64,000 nucleotides of DNA, taken from assembly GCF_000821065.1 (NCBI RefSeq), contig NZ_CDGG01000001.1:3472001-3536000 (forward strand), read 5' to 3'. This document shows, piece by piece, positions 50,845-58,979 of the stretch (the first letter of the stretch is position 1; the number at the start of each line of letters is the position of its first letter). A program made the position numbers and the translations under genes. This DNA comes from Oceanobacillus oncorhynchi (lineage in GTDB: Bacteria > Bacillota > Bacilli > Bacillales > Amphibacillaceae). The notes beneath the pieces are model-generated. The model did not search any database, had not been told where the DNA came from, and was given only the letters and a program-made list of their open reading frames with translations.

Positions 50845-51993
50845 TTATTCTATAGCAGTAATATCTTCTGTTTCATCGCCCCAAATAGTGTTAAAAACCA
50901 TATCGGCAAGGGTCGCCCTTGTTACGATTCCTGCTAATTTATTATTATCTGTTACAACGGGTACGTAACTGCTGCCACGACGAAGCATACGATGCATTGT
51001 ATCCCGGAGCAGGCTGTTTTTATCCACGGCATATTTTGCTGTATCCATCGCTTCATGAACATAGCTTTTCTTTTTATAATTGGAGTCGACCATTTCAATA
51101 TCAATGTACCCTTTTAAAATTCCAGCTCCATCAACTACTAACAAGGAGTCGACACGATTGGCATGCATTTTTTGAATAGCTTCTTTTAAGCTGCTTTCTT
51201 CTTCAATCGTAATCGGGTTTGGATTCATAATTTGTTCAACGCGTGTTACTTCCGGGCGGCTTTCTAATAACCGGTCTTTTCCGATAAAGTCTTCTACAAA
51301 CTCATTGGCCGGATGGCGAAGAATATCATCTGGTGTGCCGACTTGAACGATTTCTCCTTGATTCATAATCACGATTTTATCAGCAAGTTTTATCGCTTCA
51401 TCCATATCATGGGTAACAAAAACAATCGTTTTATCCATTTCCTTTTGAAGTTTTTTAAACTCCTCTTGTAAGCTGTCACGAGTGATTGGATCAAGCGCCC
51501 CAAATGGTTCGTCCATTAAAATCAATGGGGGATTCGTAGCTAACGCTCTCAGTACCCCGATTCGCTGCTGCTGTCCTCCGCTTAACTCATGTGGGTAACG
51601 ATCTAAATAATCCTCTGGCAGGTCAACCAGTGAAATAAGTTCTTTTGCCCGTTCTTTCTGTTTCTCCTTATTCCATTTTAAAAGCGATCCCACAAGAGAG
51701 ATGTTTTCTCCCACAGTCATATGGGGCATAAGACCAATTTGCTGAATAACATATCCAATGGATCGACGTAATTGGACAGCATCCTGCTTGAGGACATTCA
51801 CGCCGTCTACAAGAATTTCTCCCCCGGAAGGTTCAATTAACCGGTTAATCATTTTCATCGTAGTTGTTTTCCCGCACCCGCTTGGGCCGATAAAAACAAC
51901 AAATTCTCCTCGTTCTACTTTCAGGTTCAGTTTATGAACGGAAGGAGTATTATTTCCTTCGAATTTTTTAGTTACTTCTTTAAATTCAAGCAC
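50845..51993 (-). CDS. opuCA: Osmoprotectant ABC ATPase with two CBS domains (OpuCA-like)
   Basis: A 382-residue ATPase with Walker A GPSGCGKTT, signature LSGGQQQRIGV, Walker B LILMDEPFGALDP and switch HD. Two CBS domains (about 255-375) end the protein: IMNPNPITIEEESSLKEAIQKMHANRVDSLLVVD and MHRMLRRGSSYVPVVTDN. The CBS pair is thought to sense ionic strength or c-di-AMP in this family. The GTG at 51993 is chosen since GGAGGTGCTTGTA precedes it; the ATG at 52008 overlaps that site. First gene of the operon. Confidence 0.9.
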   Translation of the reverse strand: MLEFKEVTKKFEGNNTPSVHKLNLKVERGEFVVFIGPSGCGKTTTMKMINRLIEPSGGEILVDGVNVLKQDAVQLRRSIGYVIQQIGLMPHMTVGENISLVGSLLKWNKEKQKERAKELISLVDLPEDYLDRYPHELSGGQQQRIGVLRALATNPPLILMDEPFGALDPITRDSLQEEFKKLQKEMDKTIVFVTHDMDEAIKLADKIVIMNQGEIVQVGTPDDILRHPANEFVEDFIGKDRLLESRPEVTRVEQIMNPNPITIEEESSLKEAIQKMHANRVDSLLVVDGAGILKGYIDIEMVDSNYKKKSYVHEAMDTAKYAVDKNSLLRDTMHRMLRRGSSYVPVVTDNNKLAGIVTRATLADMVFNTIWGDETEDITAIE

Positions 51994-52087
51994 TACAAGC
52001 ACCTCCATTGCTTATTCCGTAAAACTAAAATTTAGACTTACTCAGTATAATAAACAGACAGGTAAAAATGAAAATCCGAAAAAAGCG

Positions 52088-52126
52088 ATTTAAACCGTAA
52101 AATCTGTGCAATTTAAACTTTACAAA
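52088..52126. promoter_or_regulatory. Direct repeats in the opuC/gbsR divergent region
   Basis: ATTTAAACCGTAAA (52088) and ATTTAAACTTTACA (52111) are spaced 23 bases apart in the 258-base region between opuCA and the GbsR-type gene. They are candidate sites for the GbsR/OpcR-type regulator. A TATACT box of the opuC promoter lies nearby at 52044-52049 (minus). Confidence 0.4.
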
Positions 52127-52251
52127 GTATACAGTGCAGTTTATCTTAGAATTGCTTACTTTTACGCTCATTTACTATCAAACTTGATTTTTCCAATTTT
52201 ATTTAATCCGTGTTACAGTGACACATATACAAGTTAAAGGGGAGCTTGACG

Positions 52252-52842
52252 ATGGAATCATTTTCAAATAATCAATTGCTTCAAGAAATCAAATCCTGCG
52301 AAGAACTGCTCACAGATCGAATCGCAGATAACATGGAAACGTTCGGCGTATCCTCGACAGTCGGACGGCTGCTTGGCATTATCTATATGAATCGCGAGGC
52401 AATGACATTAGATTCACTGGCTGAAGAAACTGGAATGAGTAAAACAAGAATGAGTCAGGTCATGCGACAGATGATCTCATTTAATATCGCTGAGAAAGAA
52501 TACGTGAAAGGCAGCCGCAAAGATCATTACAATGTAGAACGCGATTATGCACAAACATTTATATCCTTATTTACAAGTAACTGGTCAGAGGTTGTAAAAC
52601 GTAATACGAGTTTAGAACGCCGTCTCAGAGAACAAATTCGTCATTTAGAAACTTTTTTGACAGAGGATTCCTCAGAAGAAGTAAAAGTTCGAATGGAGAG
52701 ATTACAGCAGGAGCTGGATGAATGGAATGCCTATTATAATTGGATAAATAATCTTGTTGCGTTTTTTGAAAGTGGCGAGATTTTTAACCATGTTCCTATT
52801 GTCACCCCAACCAAAAAGGAGGAAGCAAAAAATGAAGAATAA
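52252..52842 (+). CDS. GbsR/OpcR-type MarR-family regulator
   Basis: A 196-residue regulator. The MarR-like winged helix is about residues 35-95 (STVGRLLGIIYMNREAMTLDSLAEETGMSKTRMSQVMRQM...YVKGSRKDHYNV), and a coiled tail follows. GbsR-type repressors control choline uptake and its conversion to betaine in Bacillus, with choline as inducer; OpcR controls opuC. Here it sits between opuC and carnitine genes, so a carnitine-type effector is plausible. The ATG at 52252 follows AAAGGGGAGC; a TTG at 52246 is also in frame. Confidence 0.85.
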   Translation: MESFSNNQLLQEIKSCEELLTDRIADNMETFGVSSTVGRLLGIIYMNREAMTLDSLAEETGMSKTRMSQVMRQMISFNIAEKEYVKGSRKDHYNVERDYAQTFISLFTSNWSEVVKRNTSLERRLREQIRHLETFLTEDSSEEVKVRMERLQQELDEWNAYYNWINNLVAFFESGEIFNHVPIVTPTKKEEAKNEE

Positions 52843-53716
52843 ACGAATCATCACTGCAGCACTGACTGGTGCAGGTGATACAACAGAGAAAAGCAGACAT
52901 GTTCCAATTACGCCAAAAGAAATTGCGGAATCTGCTATTGAATCAGCAAAAGCAGGTGCTGCAATTGCACATATCCATGTTCGTGATCCCAAGACAGGGA
53001 AACTCAGTCACGATGTGGCCCTTTTTAGAGAAACCGTGGAACGAATCCGTGAATCCGATACAGATGTGATTATTAATATTACGGCTGGCGGGGGCGGCGA
53101 CTTTGTTCCAAATCTAGAAAATCCAACTTGTGGAGGAGAAGGGACTGATATTCAGACACCAAAAGAGCGTCATGAACCGGTCGGGGAATTGCTTCCGGAA
53201 CTCACCACCTTGGATTGCGGCAGTTTAAACTTTGGCAATCAAGTTTATTTAGGGCCGGAAGACTGGCTTCGGGAGCACGCAAAGCTGATTAAAGAAAGCG
53301 GCGTAAAACCCGAAATGGAAGTATTTGATACAGGACATATCCGTCTTGCTAACCAATTAATTTCTGAAGGACTAGTAGAAGGAACACCAATGTATCAATT
53401 TTGTCTTGGTATTCCATGGGGCGCTGATGCGGATGCAGAAACAATCGAATATATGAAAAGAAGAGTGGTTGATGGCGCGCATTGGTCAGCCTTTGGTATT
53501 GGCCGTATGCAGCTGCCGATTGTGGCACAGGCTGCTTTACTCGGCGGGAATGTCCGGGTCGGTTTAGAAGATAACTTATATTTAGAAAAAGGTGTACTTG
53601 GTACAAATGAACAGCTGGTTGATCAAGCTGTCAGCATTTTAAATAGTGTCAAGCTGGAGCCGATGACGGCTGCAGAGGCAAGAGAACATTTAAATCTTAA
53701 AAAATTTAATTCCTAA
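52832..53716 (+). CDS. cdhC: 3-dehydrocarnitine cleavage enzyme (BKACE family)
   Basis: A 294-residue beta-keto-acid cleavage enzyme. The zinc ligands are in AHIHVRD (about 46-52), then VIINITAGGGGDFVP, GTDIQTPKERHEP, CGSLNFGNQVY and MEVFDTGHI with the catalytic acidic residues. The family swaps acetyl-CoA with a beta-keto acid to give acetoacetate and a CoA ester. With the two genes after it, 3-dehydrocarnitine is the likely substrate, giving betainyl-CoA. The ATG at 52832 follows AAAAAGGAGG and lies inside the end of the GbsR gene. The name follows the Pseudomonas cdh genes. Confidence 0.83.
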   Translation: MKNKRIITAALTGAGDTTEKSRHVPITPKEIAESAIESAKAGAAIAHIHVRDPKTGKLSHDVALFRETVERIRESDTDVIINITAGGGGDFVPNLENPTCGGEGTDIQTPKERHEPVGELLPELTTLDCGSLNFGNQVYLGPEDWLREHAKLIKESGVKPEMEVFDTGHIRLANQLISEGLVEGTPMYQFCLGIPWGADADAETIEYMKRRVVDGAHWSAFGIGRMQLPIVAQAALLGGNVRVGLEDNLYLEKGVLGTNEQLVDQAVSILNSVKLEPMTAAEAREHLNLKKFNS

Positions 53717-53726
53717 GAGGTGAAAT

Positions 53727-54695
53727 ATGGCGCAAAAAACAATGGCAGTTTTAGGAACCGGCGTGATTGGCAATGGCTGGATTGCACGCTTTTTAGCAAA
53801 TGGTCATAAGGTCAATGCTTTTGATCCGGCTCCTGATGCAAAAGAAAAAACAGAAAAAATGATAGATGCTATTTGGACAACATTAGAAGAATACGGAATA
53901 AGCAACGAAGCTGCAAAGGAGAATCTGACCTTCTACAACGAGCTGGAGGAAGCTGTAAAAGAAGCCGATTTGATACAGGAAAATGTTCCAGAGCAGGAAG
54001 CCTTGAAGAAAAAGGTATTAGCGCAGGTGGATGCTGCTGCTAAACCGACAGCGATTATCGCTTCAAGTACTTCTGGATACATGCCTTCTGTCCTGCAGGA
54101 AGATTGTGTGCATCACCCAGAACGAATCATTGTTGCCCATCCATTTAACCCCGTTTACTTAATTCCATTGGTGGAAATCGCAGGAGGAAAGCAGACAGAG
54201 CGCAGTTATATGGAAAAGGCAGAGGAGCTTTATGAAAGCATGCATATGAAGCCGCTTGTGATGAAAGGTGAAATTGACGGCCACATTGGCGACCGGCTTA
54301 TGGAAGCAATTTGGCGTGAAGGGCTTCATATTGTCAATGATGGCGTAGCGACAACGGAAGAGGTAGATAAAGCCATTGTCTACGGCCCTGGTCTTCGCTG
54401 GGCACTGATGGGACCATTTCTAACGCTTCATTTAGCAGGCGGTAAGGACGGGATGCGGCACATGCTTGAACAATTCGGCCCTGCATTGAAGCTGCCTTGG
54501 ACCCGTTTAGTGGCACCTGAACTGACGGAAGAATTAAGTGAAAAAGTGATTTCAGGGACTGCTGAACAAAGCGGAGAGATTTCTATCGATGACCTTGAAC
54601 ATCGCCGGGACCGTTTCTTGATTAAATTAATGGGGCTTTTAGAGGAAGAAGGCTTCTGGCCGGCAGAAAGGCTGATCTCCTATGACAGAAAGTAA
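53727..54695 (+). CDS. cdhA: L-carnitine 3-dehydrogenase (3-hydroxyacyl-CoA dehydrogenase family)
   Basis: A 322-residue NAD enzyme. The Rossmann motif is GTGVIGNGW (10-18) with the acidic NAD-binding residue in NAFDP. Catalytic features include SSTSGYMPS and HPFNPVYLIPLVEIAGG with the His, as in 3-hydroxyacyl-CoA dehydrogenases. The ATEEVDKAIVYGPGLRWALMGPF C-terminal segment is typical of L-carnitine dehydrogenases. It would oxidise L-carnitine to 3-dehydrocarnitine. It lies 10 bases after the BKACE gene and overlaps the thioesterase by 14 bases. Confidence 0.87.
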   Translation: MAQKTMAVLGTGVIGNGWIARFLANGHKVNAFDPAPDAKEKTEKMIDAIWTTLEEYGISNEAAKENLTFYNELEEAVKEADLIQENVPEQEALKKKVLAQVDAAAKPTAIIASSTSGYMPSVLQEDCVHHPERIIVAHPFNPVYLIPLVEIAGGKQTERSYMEKAEELYESMHMKPLVMKGEIDGHIGDRLMEAIWREGLHIVNDGVATTEEVDKAIVYGPGLRWALMGPFLTLHLAGGKDGMRHMLEQFGPALKLPWTRLVAPELTEELSEKVISGTAEQSGEISIDDLEHRRDRFLIKLMGLLEEEGFWPAERLISYDRK

Positions 54696-55155
54696 ACAAG
54701 TATGGAAGGGCAATGTGTTACGTGCGTGGGTAGACTATAACGGACATCTGAACGATGCATACTACGCATTGATTTTCAGTTATAGCCTCGATGCTTTCAT
54801 GGATGTGATCGGTCTGGATGAAGAAGGACGAAAAGCAAGTGCTTATACCATTTTTACGCTGGAAGCGCATATTAAATATGTAAAAGAGGCGCATGAAAAC
54901 GAGGAGCTGCTTACAAAGGTCACTGTGTTGAACCGGGATGCAAAGCGTGTGCATCTTTGGTTTGAAATGAAAAACAAAGAAAATGATACTGTGGCAACCA
55001 GTGAACAGATGGTGATGGGGATAGATCAGTCATCTGGACGCCCTGCGCCGTTTCCGGAATCTGTTGATGTACGGATTAATCAATTTCCAAGACTGGCAAA
55101 AGAAAACTGGCCAGCAGGGGCAAACACGCTTATGGGGATTCGTGAGAAAAAGTAA
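54682..55155 (+). CDS. cdhB: Betainyl-CoA thioesterase (hot-dog fold)
   Basis: A 157-residue 4HBT/hot-dog thioesterase. WVDYNGHLNDAYYALIFSYSLDAFMDVIG near residues 12-40 holds the catalytic Asp and the DYNGH pattern of 4-hydroxybenzoyl-CoA thioesterase-like enzymes, and HLWFEM follows later. In the carnitine path it would hydrolyse betainyl-CoA to glycine betaine and CoA. In Rhizobium the same domain is fused to the carnitine dehydrogenase; here they overlap by 14 bases, which also ties them together. Confidence 0.83.
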   Translation: MTESKQVWKGNVLRAWVDYNGHLNDAYYALIFSYSLDAFMDVIGLDEEGRKASAYTIFTLEAHIKYVKEAHENEELLTKVTVLNRDAKRVHLWFEMKNKENDTVATSEQMVMGIDQSSGRPAPFPESVDVRINQFPRLAKENWPAGANTLMGIREKK

Positions 55156-55206
55156 AATATACAATAGCAGCTGAAAGCAGAATTTCATGCAGTAATCTGT
55201 AATGAT

Positions 55207-55250
55207 GCTCCCTTTATCGTGGATAATGAAACGAATAAAGGGAGCTTTTG
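55207..55250 (+). terminator. Terminator of the carnitine operon
   Basis: GCTCCCTTTAT (55207-55217) pairs perfectly with ATAAAGGGAGC (55235-55245) and runs into TTTTG. Confidence 0.88.
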
Positions 55251-55357
55251 TAATATTAAAAAGAGAGAAAAAGCAAACACTGCAAAGCCAAACTGGTTGA
55301 TGAAACGTAATTTCATGTTTGAAAAAAGAAATCAGGATAACATCATCAGGAAATATA

Positions 55358-55366
55358 TGTTATACT
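55358..55366 (+). promoter_or_regulatory. Extended -10 promoter for queCDE
   Basis: TGTTATACT is an extended -10 box about 46 bases before the riboswitch aptamer. No clear -35 was seen. Confidence 0.45.
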
Positions 55367-55411
55367 GCCAATTGTAAAAGAAATTGAATAAAATCTACGA
55401 TACAAAGTAGA

Positions 55412-55480
55412 AGAGGTTCTAGCTAACACCCTCTATAAAAAACTAAGGATACCCATACCGCGCCTTAGGTATGGTTTTTT
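55412..55480 (+). promoter_or_regulatory. preQ1-I riboswitch with transcription terminator
   Basis: The aptamer (55412-55446) has the class I pattern AGAGGTTCTAGCTA-ACACCCTCT followed by ATAAAAAACTAA, that is a GAGG/CCTC hairpin with the loop and the A-rich strand that forms the H-type pseudoknot. A terminator follows: CCATACC (55453-55459), loop, GGTATGG (55468-55474), T6. CTAAGG (55443-55448) can pair with CCTTAG (55463-55468) as antiterminator. Bound preQ1 should block that and stop queCDE transcription. Confidence 0.93.
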
Positions 55481-55534
55481 GCATTTTTCGGGTGTTTAGA
55501 ATTCTCTTTTTCAAATTGGAAAGGGGATTTTTTT

Positions 55535-56203
55535 ATGGAAAAAAATAATCGAGCAGTTGTTGTATTCAGCGGTGGTCAGGATAGCACCACCTGTTTATTT
55601 TGGGCATTAGAAAAGTTTGAGCATGTAGAGTTAGTCACTTTCAACTACAATCAGCGCCACAGCTTAGAAATTGAGGTGGCAAAGGAAATCGCTGGAGATC
55701 AGGGATTGAGTCATCATATTTTAGACATGTCTTTACTGAATCAATTAGCGCCCAATGCGCTGACCAGGGAGGACATTGAAGTAGAGAATGCAGAGGATGG
55801 CGGCATACCGAATACGTTTGTTCCGGGAAGAAATTTACTGTTCCTTTCTTTTGCAACCATTCTAGCCAAGCAAATTGATGCCAAACATATTATTACGGGA
55901 GTTTGTGAAACAGATTTCAGCGGATATCCGGATTGCCGGGATATCTTTACCAAATCATTAAATGTCACCTTAAATCTATCCATGGATGAAGATTTTGTGA
56001 TTCATACGCCATTAATGTGGCTGGATAAGGCAGAAACATGGGAATTAGCGGATGAACTGCAAGCCTTTGATTATGTCAGAGAACGGACGTTGACCTGTTA
56101 TAACGGGGTTAGAGGAGCAGGATGCGGAGAATGTCCTGCATGTCAATTACGCCAGCGTGGATTAGACCAATACTTAGTTAGAAGACAGGAGATGAATCAG
56201 TAA
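55535..56203 (+). CDS. queC: QueC, 7-cyano-7-deazaguanine synthase
   Basis: A 222-residue ATP-pyrophosphatase-type enzyme that converts 7-carboxy-7-deazaguanine to preQ0 with ATP and ammonia. The PP-loop is [10 protein letters not shown] (11-20), then [33 protein letters not shown] and [15 protein letters not shown]. The zinc site is at the end ([16 protein letters not shown]). The ribosome site is GGAAAGGGGA. It is first of three genes under the preQ1 riboswitch. Confidence 0.97.
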   Translation: MEKNNRAVVVFSGGQDSTTCLFWALEKFEHVELVTFNYNQRHSLEIEVAKEIAGDQGLSHHILDMSLLNQLAPNALTREDIEVENAEDGGIPNTFVPGRNLLFLSFATILAKQIDAKHIITGVCETDFSGYPDCRDIFTKSLNVTLNLSMDEDFVIHTPLMWLDKAETWELADELQAFDYVRERTLTCYNGVRGAGCGECPACQLRQRGLDQYLVRRQEMNQ

Positions 56204-56670
56204 TGTTCGGGTTTCGTATTGTCGAAGAGCTGCAAAAGCTGGATAAAGATATTCATAGAAAAGAATTGGCCTATCACCAAAAACGCGTGATGGTAAGTAA
56301 AGAGTTTTCCTTCGATGCAGCGCACCATCTTCATTGTTATGAGGGGAAGTGTAAGAATCTGCATGGACATACGTATCAGGTTGTATTCGGTATCAGCGGT
56401 TTTGTAGATAAGGTGGGTTTCGTAATTGATTTTGGTGATATAAAAGAGATTTGGAAGAACAAGATTGAAACATTTTTAGATCACCGTTATTTAAATGAAA
56501 CATTGCCCAAAATGAACACAACTGCTGAGAATATGGTCGTCTGGATTTTTGAACAAATGGAAGCGGCAATTCAGGAACTCCCTAACCAATGCCAGGTGGA
56601 ATTTGTTCGGTTATTTGAAACACCGACAAGCTATGCGGAAGCAAGACGGGAGTGGATGAATCATGCGTAA
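56203..56670 (+). CDS. queD: QueD, 6-carboxy-5,6,7,8-tetrahydropterin synthase
   Basis: A 155-residue enzyme that makes 6-carboxytetrahydropterin from dihydroneopterin triphosphate. FDAAHHLHCYEGKCKNLHGHTYQV holds the three zinc His residues and the catalytic Cys, then VIDFGDIK and FLDHRYLNE with the catalytic Asp-His and TAENMVVWIFEQM. An N-terminal stretch of about 30 residues precedes the core, as in Bacillus relatives. Its ATG overlaps the queC stop (TAATG). Confidence 0.95.
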   Translation: MFGFRIVEELQKLDKDIHRKELAYHQKRVMVSKEFSFDAAHHLHCYEGKCKNLHGHTYQVVFGISGFVDKVGFVIDFGDIKEIWKNKIETFLDHRYLNETLPKMNTTAENMVVWIFEQMEAAIQELPNQCQVEFVRLFETPTSYAEARREWMNHA

Positions 56671-57391
56671 AATACCGGTCTTAGAAATATTCGGCCCTAC
56701 AATTCAAGGTGAAGGAATGGTAGTCGGAAGAAAAACCATGTTCGTCCGAACTGCTGGATGCGATTACCGATGTGCCTGGTGCGATTCCGCATTTACATGG
56801 GACGGAAGCGCCAAAGAAGATATTGTTCAGATGACGAGTGAAGACATTTGGCAGCGGCTGCAAGAAGTAGGAGGAAGCTGCTTTGATCATGTGACGATTT
56901 CAGGAGGGAATCCGGCTTTGTTATCTGCTATTGATAATCTGATTGATTTGCTTCAGGAAAAGTCTATTGAGGTTGCACTGGAAACACAGGGAAGCCGCTA
57001 CCAAAACTGGTTTGTAAAAATTGATGATCTGACCATTTCTCCTAAACCGCCAAGCTCTAAGATGAAAACAAACTGGGAGACGCTAGATGATATCATCCAT
57101 CAATTGGAAATCAATGATCGATTAGCGCATGCCAGCTTAAAGGTAGTAATTTTTGATAAAGAGGACCTTCGTTATGCAGAAAAAGTGCATCAGCGCTATC
57201 CAAAACTGGCTTTTTTTCTGCAAGTTGGAAATGATGATTTAGAGGAAATCGAACCACAGCAATTATCCCGGCATTTATTAAATAAATATGAATGGTTAAT
57301 TGATCAGGTAGTGGCATCCACAGTGCTGAATCGTGTTCGTGTTCTTCCGCAGGTACATGCATTAGTATGGGGAAATAAGCGGGGCGTATAG
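56663..57391 (+). CDS. queE: QueE, 7-carboxy-7-deazaguanine synthase
   Basis: A 242-residue radical SAM enzyme. The iron-sulfur cysteines are C-x3-C-x2-C in GCDYRCAWCDSAFTW (about 32-38), near the start after FGPTIQGEG. The SAM-binding region has ISGGNPAL and LETQGS. It turns 6-carboxytetrahydropterin into 7-carboxy-7-deazaguanine. It overlaps queD by eight bases. queF, the next step, is not in the window. Confidence 0.96.
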   Translation: MRKIPVLEIFGPTIQGEGMVVGRKTMFVRTAGCDYRCAWCDSAFTWDGSAKEDIVQMTSEDIWQRLQEVGGSCFDHVTISGGNPALLSAIDNLIDLLQEKSIEVALETQGSRYQNWFVKIDDLTISPKPPSSKMKTNWETLDDIIHQLEINDRLAHASLKVVIFDKEDLRYAEKVHQRYPKLAFFLQVGNDDLEEIEPQQLSRHLLNKYEWLIDQVVASTVLNRVRVLPQVHALVWGNKRGV

Positions 57392-57414
57392 TAAGGGAGA
57401 TTAAAAGCTATTAT

Positions 57415-57455
57415 CCTATTAAAAAGGCAGTAAGAGCTGTCGCCTTTTTGATAGG
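57415..57455. terminator. Bidirectional terminator between queE and the TauE gene
   Basis: CCTATTAAAAAGGC (57415-57428) pairs with GCCTTTTTGATAGG (57442-57455) with one mismatch. A and T tracts make it work in both directions. Confidence 0.85.
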
Positions 57456-57502
57456 GTAATCTTTTCTTTCACTTTCTGGCTTTTCTCCGAATGGACAGGA
57501 AT

Positions 57503-58261
57503 CTAAATCAATAAAATAATCCCGCCGATTAACGGCACAGCAACCATTGCAATTTTTAATATCATTGGATTCAGACGAGTGGTGAATTTCGCGCCGATAT
57601 AAGAACCTATAATTGTTCCGATAACTACTTCTGCAAATAATTTCAAATCGAGAAAACCGACAGAATAATAACCGATACCGCCTACCAGTGCGATTGGTAT
57701 AATAACAAGCATCGTCGTGCCTGCAGATAGCTGAATCGACAAACCAAAGAATACTAGCAACCCGATTTGGATAAACGGCGTTGAGCCAATCCCGAATGCA
57801 CCTGATAGTAAGCCGGTAATGATGCCGATCCCAGCAGCTGTCATCCAAAATCTGCTTTTCGAGGAACGGTTTTTCTCAGCAAATTTTTGTGTGGCAAACT
57901 TGCCAAATCCTGCTGTTACACGAATCCACAGCAATATGGCTGATAAAATGAGCATTCCGGCAGTAAAAAATTTCAATTCACTTTCCGGGATAAAGCTTGC
58001 CAGCCTGGAACCAAAAAAAGCTCCAACTGCACCAAATAGCCCAGTTGCCAGCCCGATTTTTACCATGGTATTTCTTTCCCGCAGGTGACTGAGTGTGCCC
58101 GATAAGGATGTGAAGACCATTGCAGCCAGAGATGTTCCAAGCGCTGTGTGGATAGGAATACCAAAAACTTCCGTCAATATAGCAATAATAAATCCGGAAC
58201 CGCCAGCCCCGACAAAACCAAGCAACAATCCAATCACTAACATCGTACATAAAACAATCAA
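57503..58261 (-). CDS. TauE/SafE-family sulfite/anion exporter
   Basis: A 252-residue protein with about eight helices. The two half repeats are LLGFVGAGGSGFIIAILTEVFGIPIHTALGTSLAAMVFTSLSGTLSHL and GLLSGAFGIGSTPFIQIGLLVFFGLSIQLSAGTTMLVI, the TauE/SafE signature. Members move sulfite, sulfonates or other organic sulfur compounds. The TTG at 58261 lies 8 bases after GAAGGGGA; the in-frame ATG at 58300 has no ribosome site and the family is about 250 residues. Convergent with queE. Confidence 0.82.
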   Translation of the reverse strand: MIVLCTMLVIGLLLGFVGAGGSGFIIAILTEVFGIPIHTALGTSLAAMVFTSLSGTLSHLRERNTMVKIGLATGLFGAVGAFFGSRLASFIPESELKFFTAGMLILSAILLWIRVTAGFGKFATQKFAEKNRSSKSRFWMTAAGIGIITGLLSGAFGIGSTPFIQIGLLVFFGLSIQLSAGTTMLVIIPIALVGGIGYYSVGFLDLKLFAEVVIGTIIGSYIGAKFTTRLNPMILKIAMVAVPLIGGIILLI

Positions 58262-58582
58262 AACAAAAATCCCCTTCTTTTTCTTTACTACATAAGTCAT
58301 TATAGCATAGCGGGCGAGAAATTTTGGGATGAAGGCACTTGAAGTATATGTTGACAGTCTATTCAAGTTATAGTGAATACAGCTTTTACTATTATCAATA
58401 TTATATTTTATTGACTCAACTTTCGCACATTAAAAAGTAACTTCATTTCTATAGAAACAGGGGTTGAAACACCCTTGACCAAGAATAAAAGATGAAGTGT
58501 AAAGCACCGCTGCGGCGGACCATTTTGCTTTCCGACGTACAGGACGTACTAGTGCAGGCGTTGTCACAACGCCTGCACTTGC

Positions 58583-58627
58583 ACGTCCTGGGACTGCGAT
58601 TACTCGCCCCATCAAAAACATTTGTGC
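58583..58627. repeat. Dispersed GCGATTACTCG repeat, copy 2
   Basis: ACGTCCTGGG-TGCGATTACTCG-CCCATC-AAAACATTTGT matches the copy at 58714 over about 45 bases with a handful of changes and the core at 11914. The GGGAC/GCCCC pair keeps a hairpin shape. Confidence 0.7.
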
Positions 58628-58713
58628 ATCGCAGGGCGAGCTGAAGATCCACTTGAAAAGCGGTTTTCTTATCAAGTTAGCTGAAGCCGCCCCCATGGCA
58701 GACTAGGACCGCA

Positions 58714-58758
58714 ACGTCCTGGGGTTGCGATTACTCGTCCCATCGAAAACATTTGTAC
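58714..58758. repeat. Dispersed GCGATTACTCG repeat, copy 3
   Basis: The second copy inside the 500-bp element, 131 bases after the first. Changes against copy 2 are in the stem and at the end (GTAC instead of GTGC). Confidence 0.7.
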
Positions 58759-58929
58759 GTCGGAAAGCGGAGTGGTTGGTTGCAGGAGCTATGCACCATC
58801 ACCAATTCCAAAAAGGCCGGATATTTAACCAAAATGCAAGTATGATAATGAAGAACACGTTCATCTTGGAATAGCAAAATATATTTGCTTATTCTTAGGT
58901 GCGAAAGTTGAGTTACTGAAAAAAGAAAA

Positions 58930-58970
58930 GCGATATGGAAGCATACATAATTCAGCTTCCATATCGTTTT
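58930..58970 (-). terminator. Terminator of the SLC13 transporter gene
   Basis: GCGATATGGAAGC pairs with GCTTCCATATCGT (58955-58967) and runs into T6 on the plus strand and A/T-rich sequence on the minus strand. On the minus strand it follows the transporter stop. Confidence 0.75.
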
Positions 58971-58979
58971 TTCAGCTCG

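Larger units (their letters stand above)
58414..58913. mobile_element. 500-bp element with 15-bp terminal inverted repeats (MITE-like)
   Basis: ACTCAACTTTCGCAC (58414-58428) and its exact reverse complement (58899-58913) bound a 500-base block. It contains no transposase frame of useful length. Inside are a second inverted repeat of 14 bp (58527-58540 with 58755-58768), a perfect 13-bp hairpin (58552-58578) and two 45-base direct repeats. No clear target duplication was seen. It is either a MITE of some insertion sequence or the two ends of one that lost its gene and took in another repeat. Confidence 0.65.

Noticed and set aside
58430..58696. 88-codon minus-strand frame in the 500-bp element
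   Set aside because: It has no ribosome site, runs through the hairpin and repeat copies, and its composition is that of the repeat. It is a chance frame in structured DNA.
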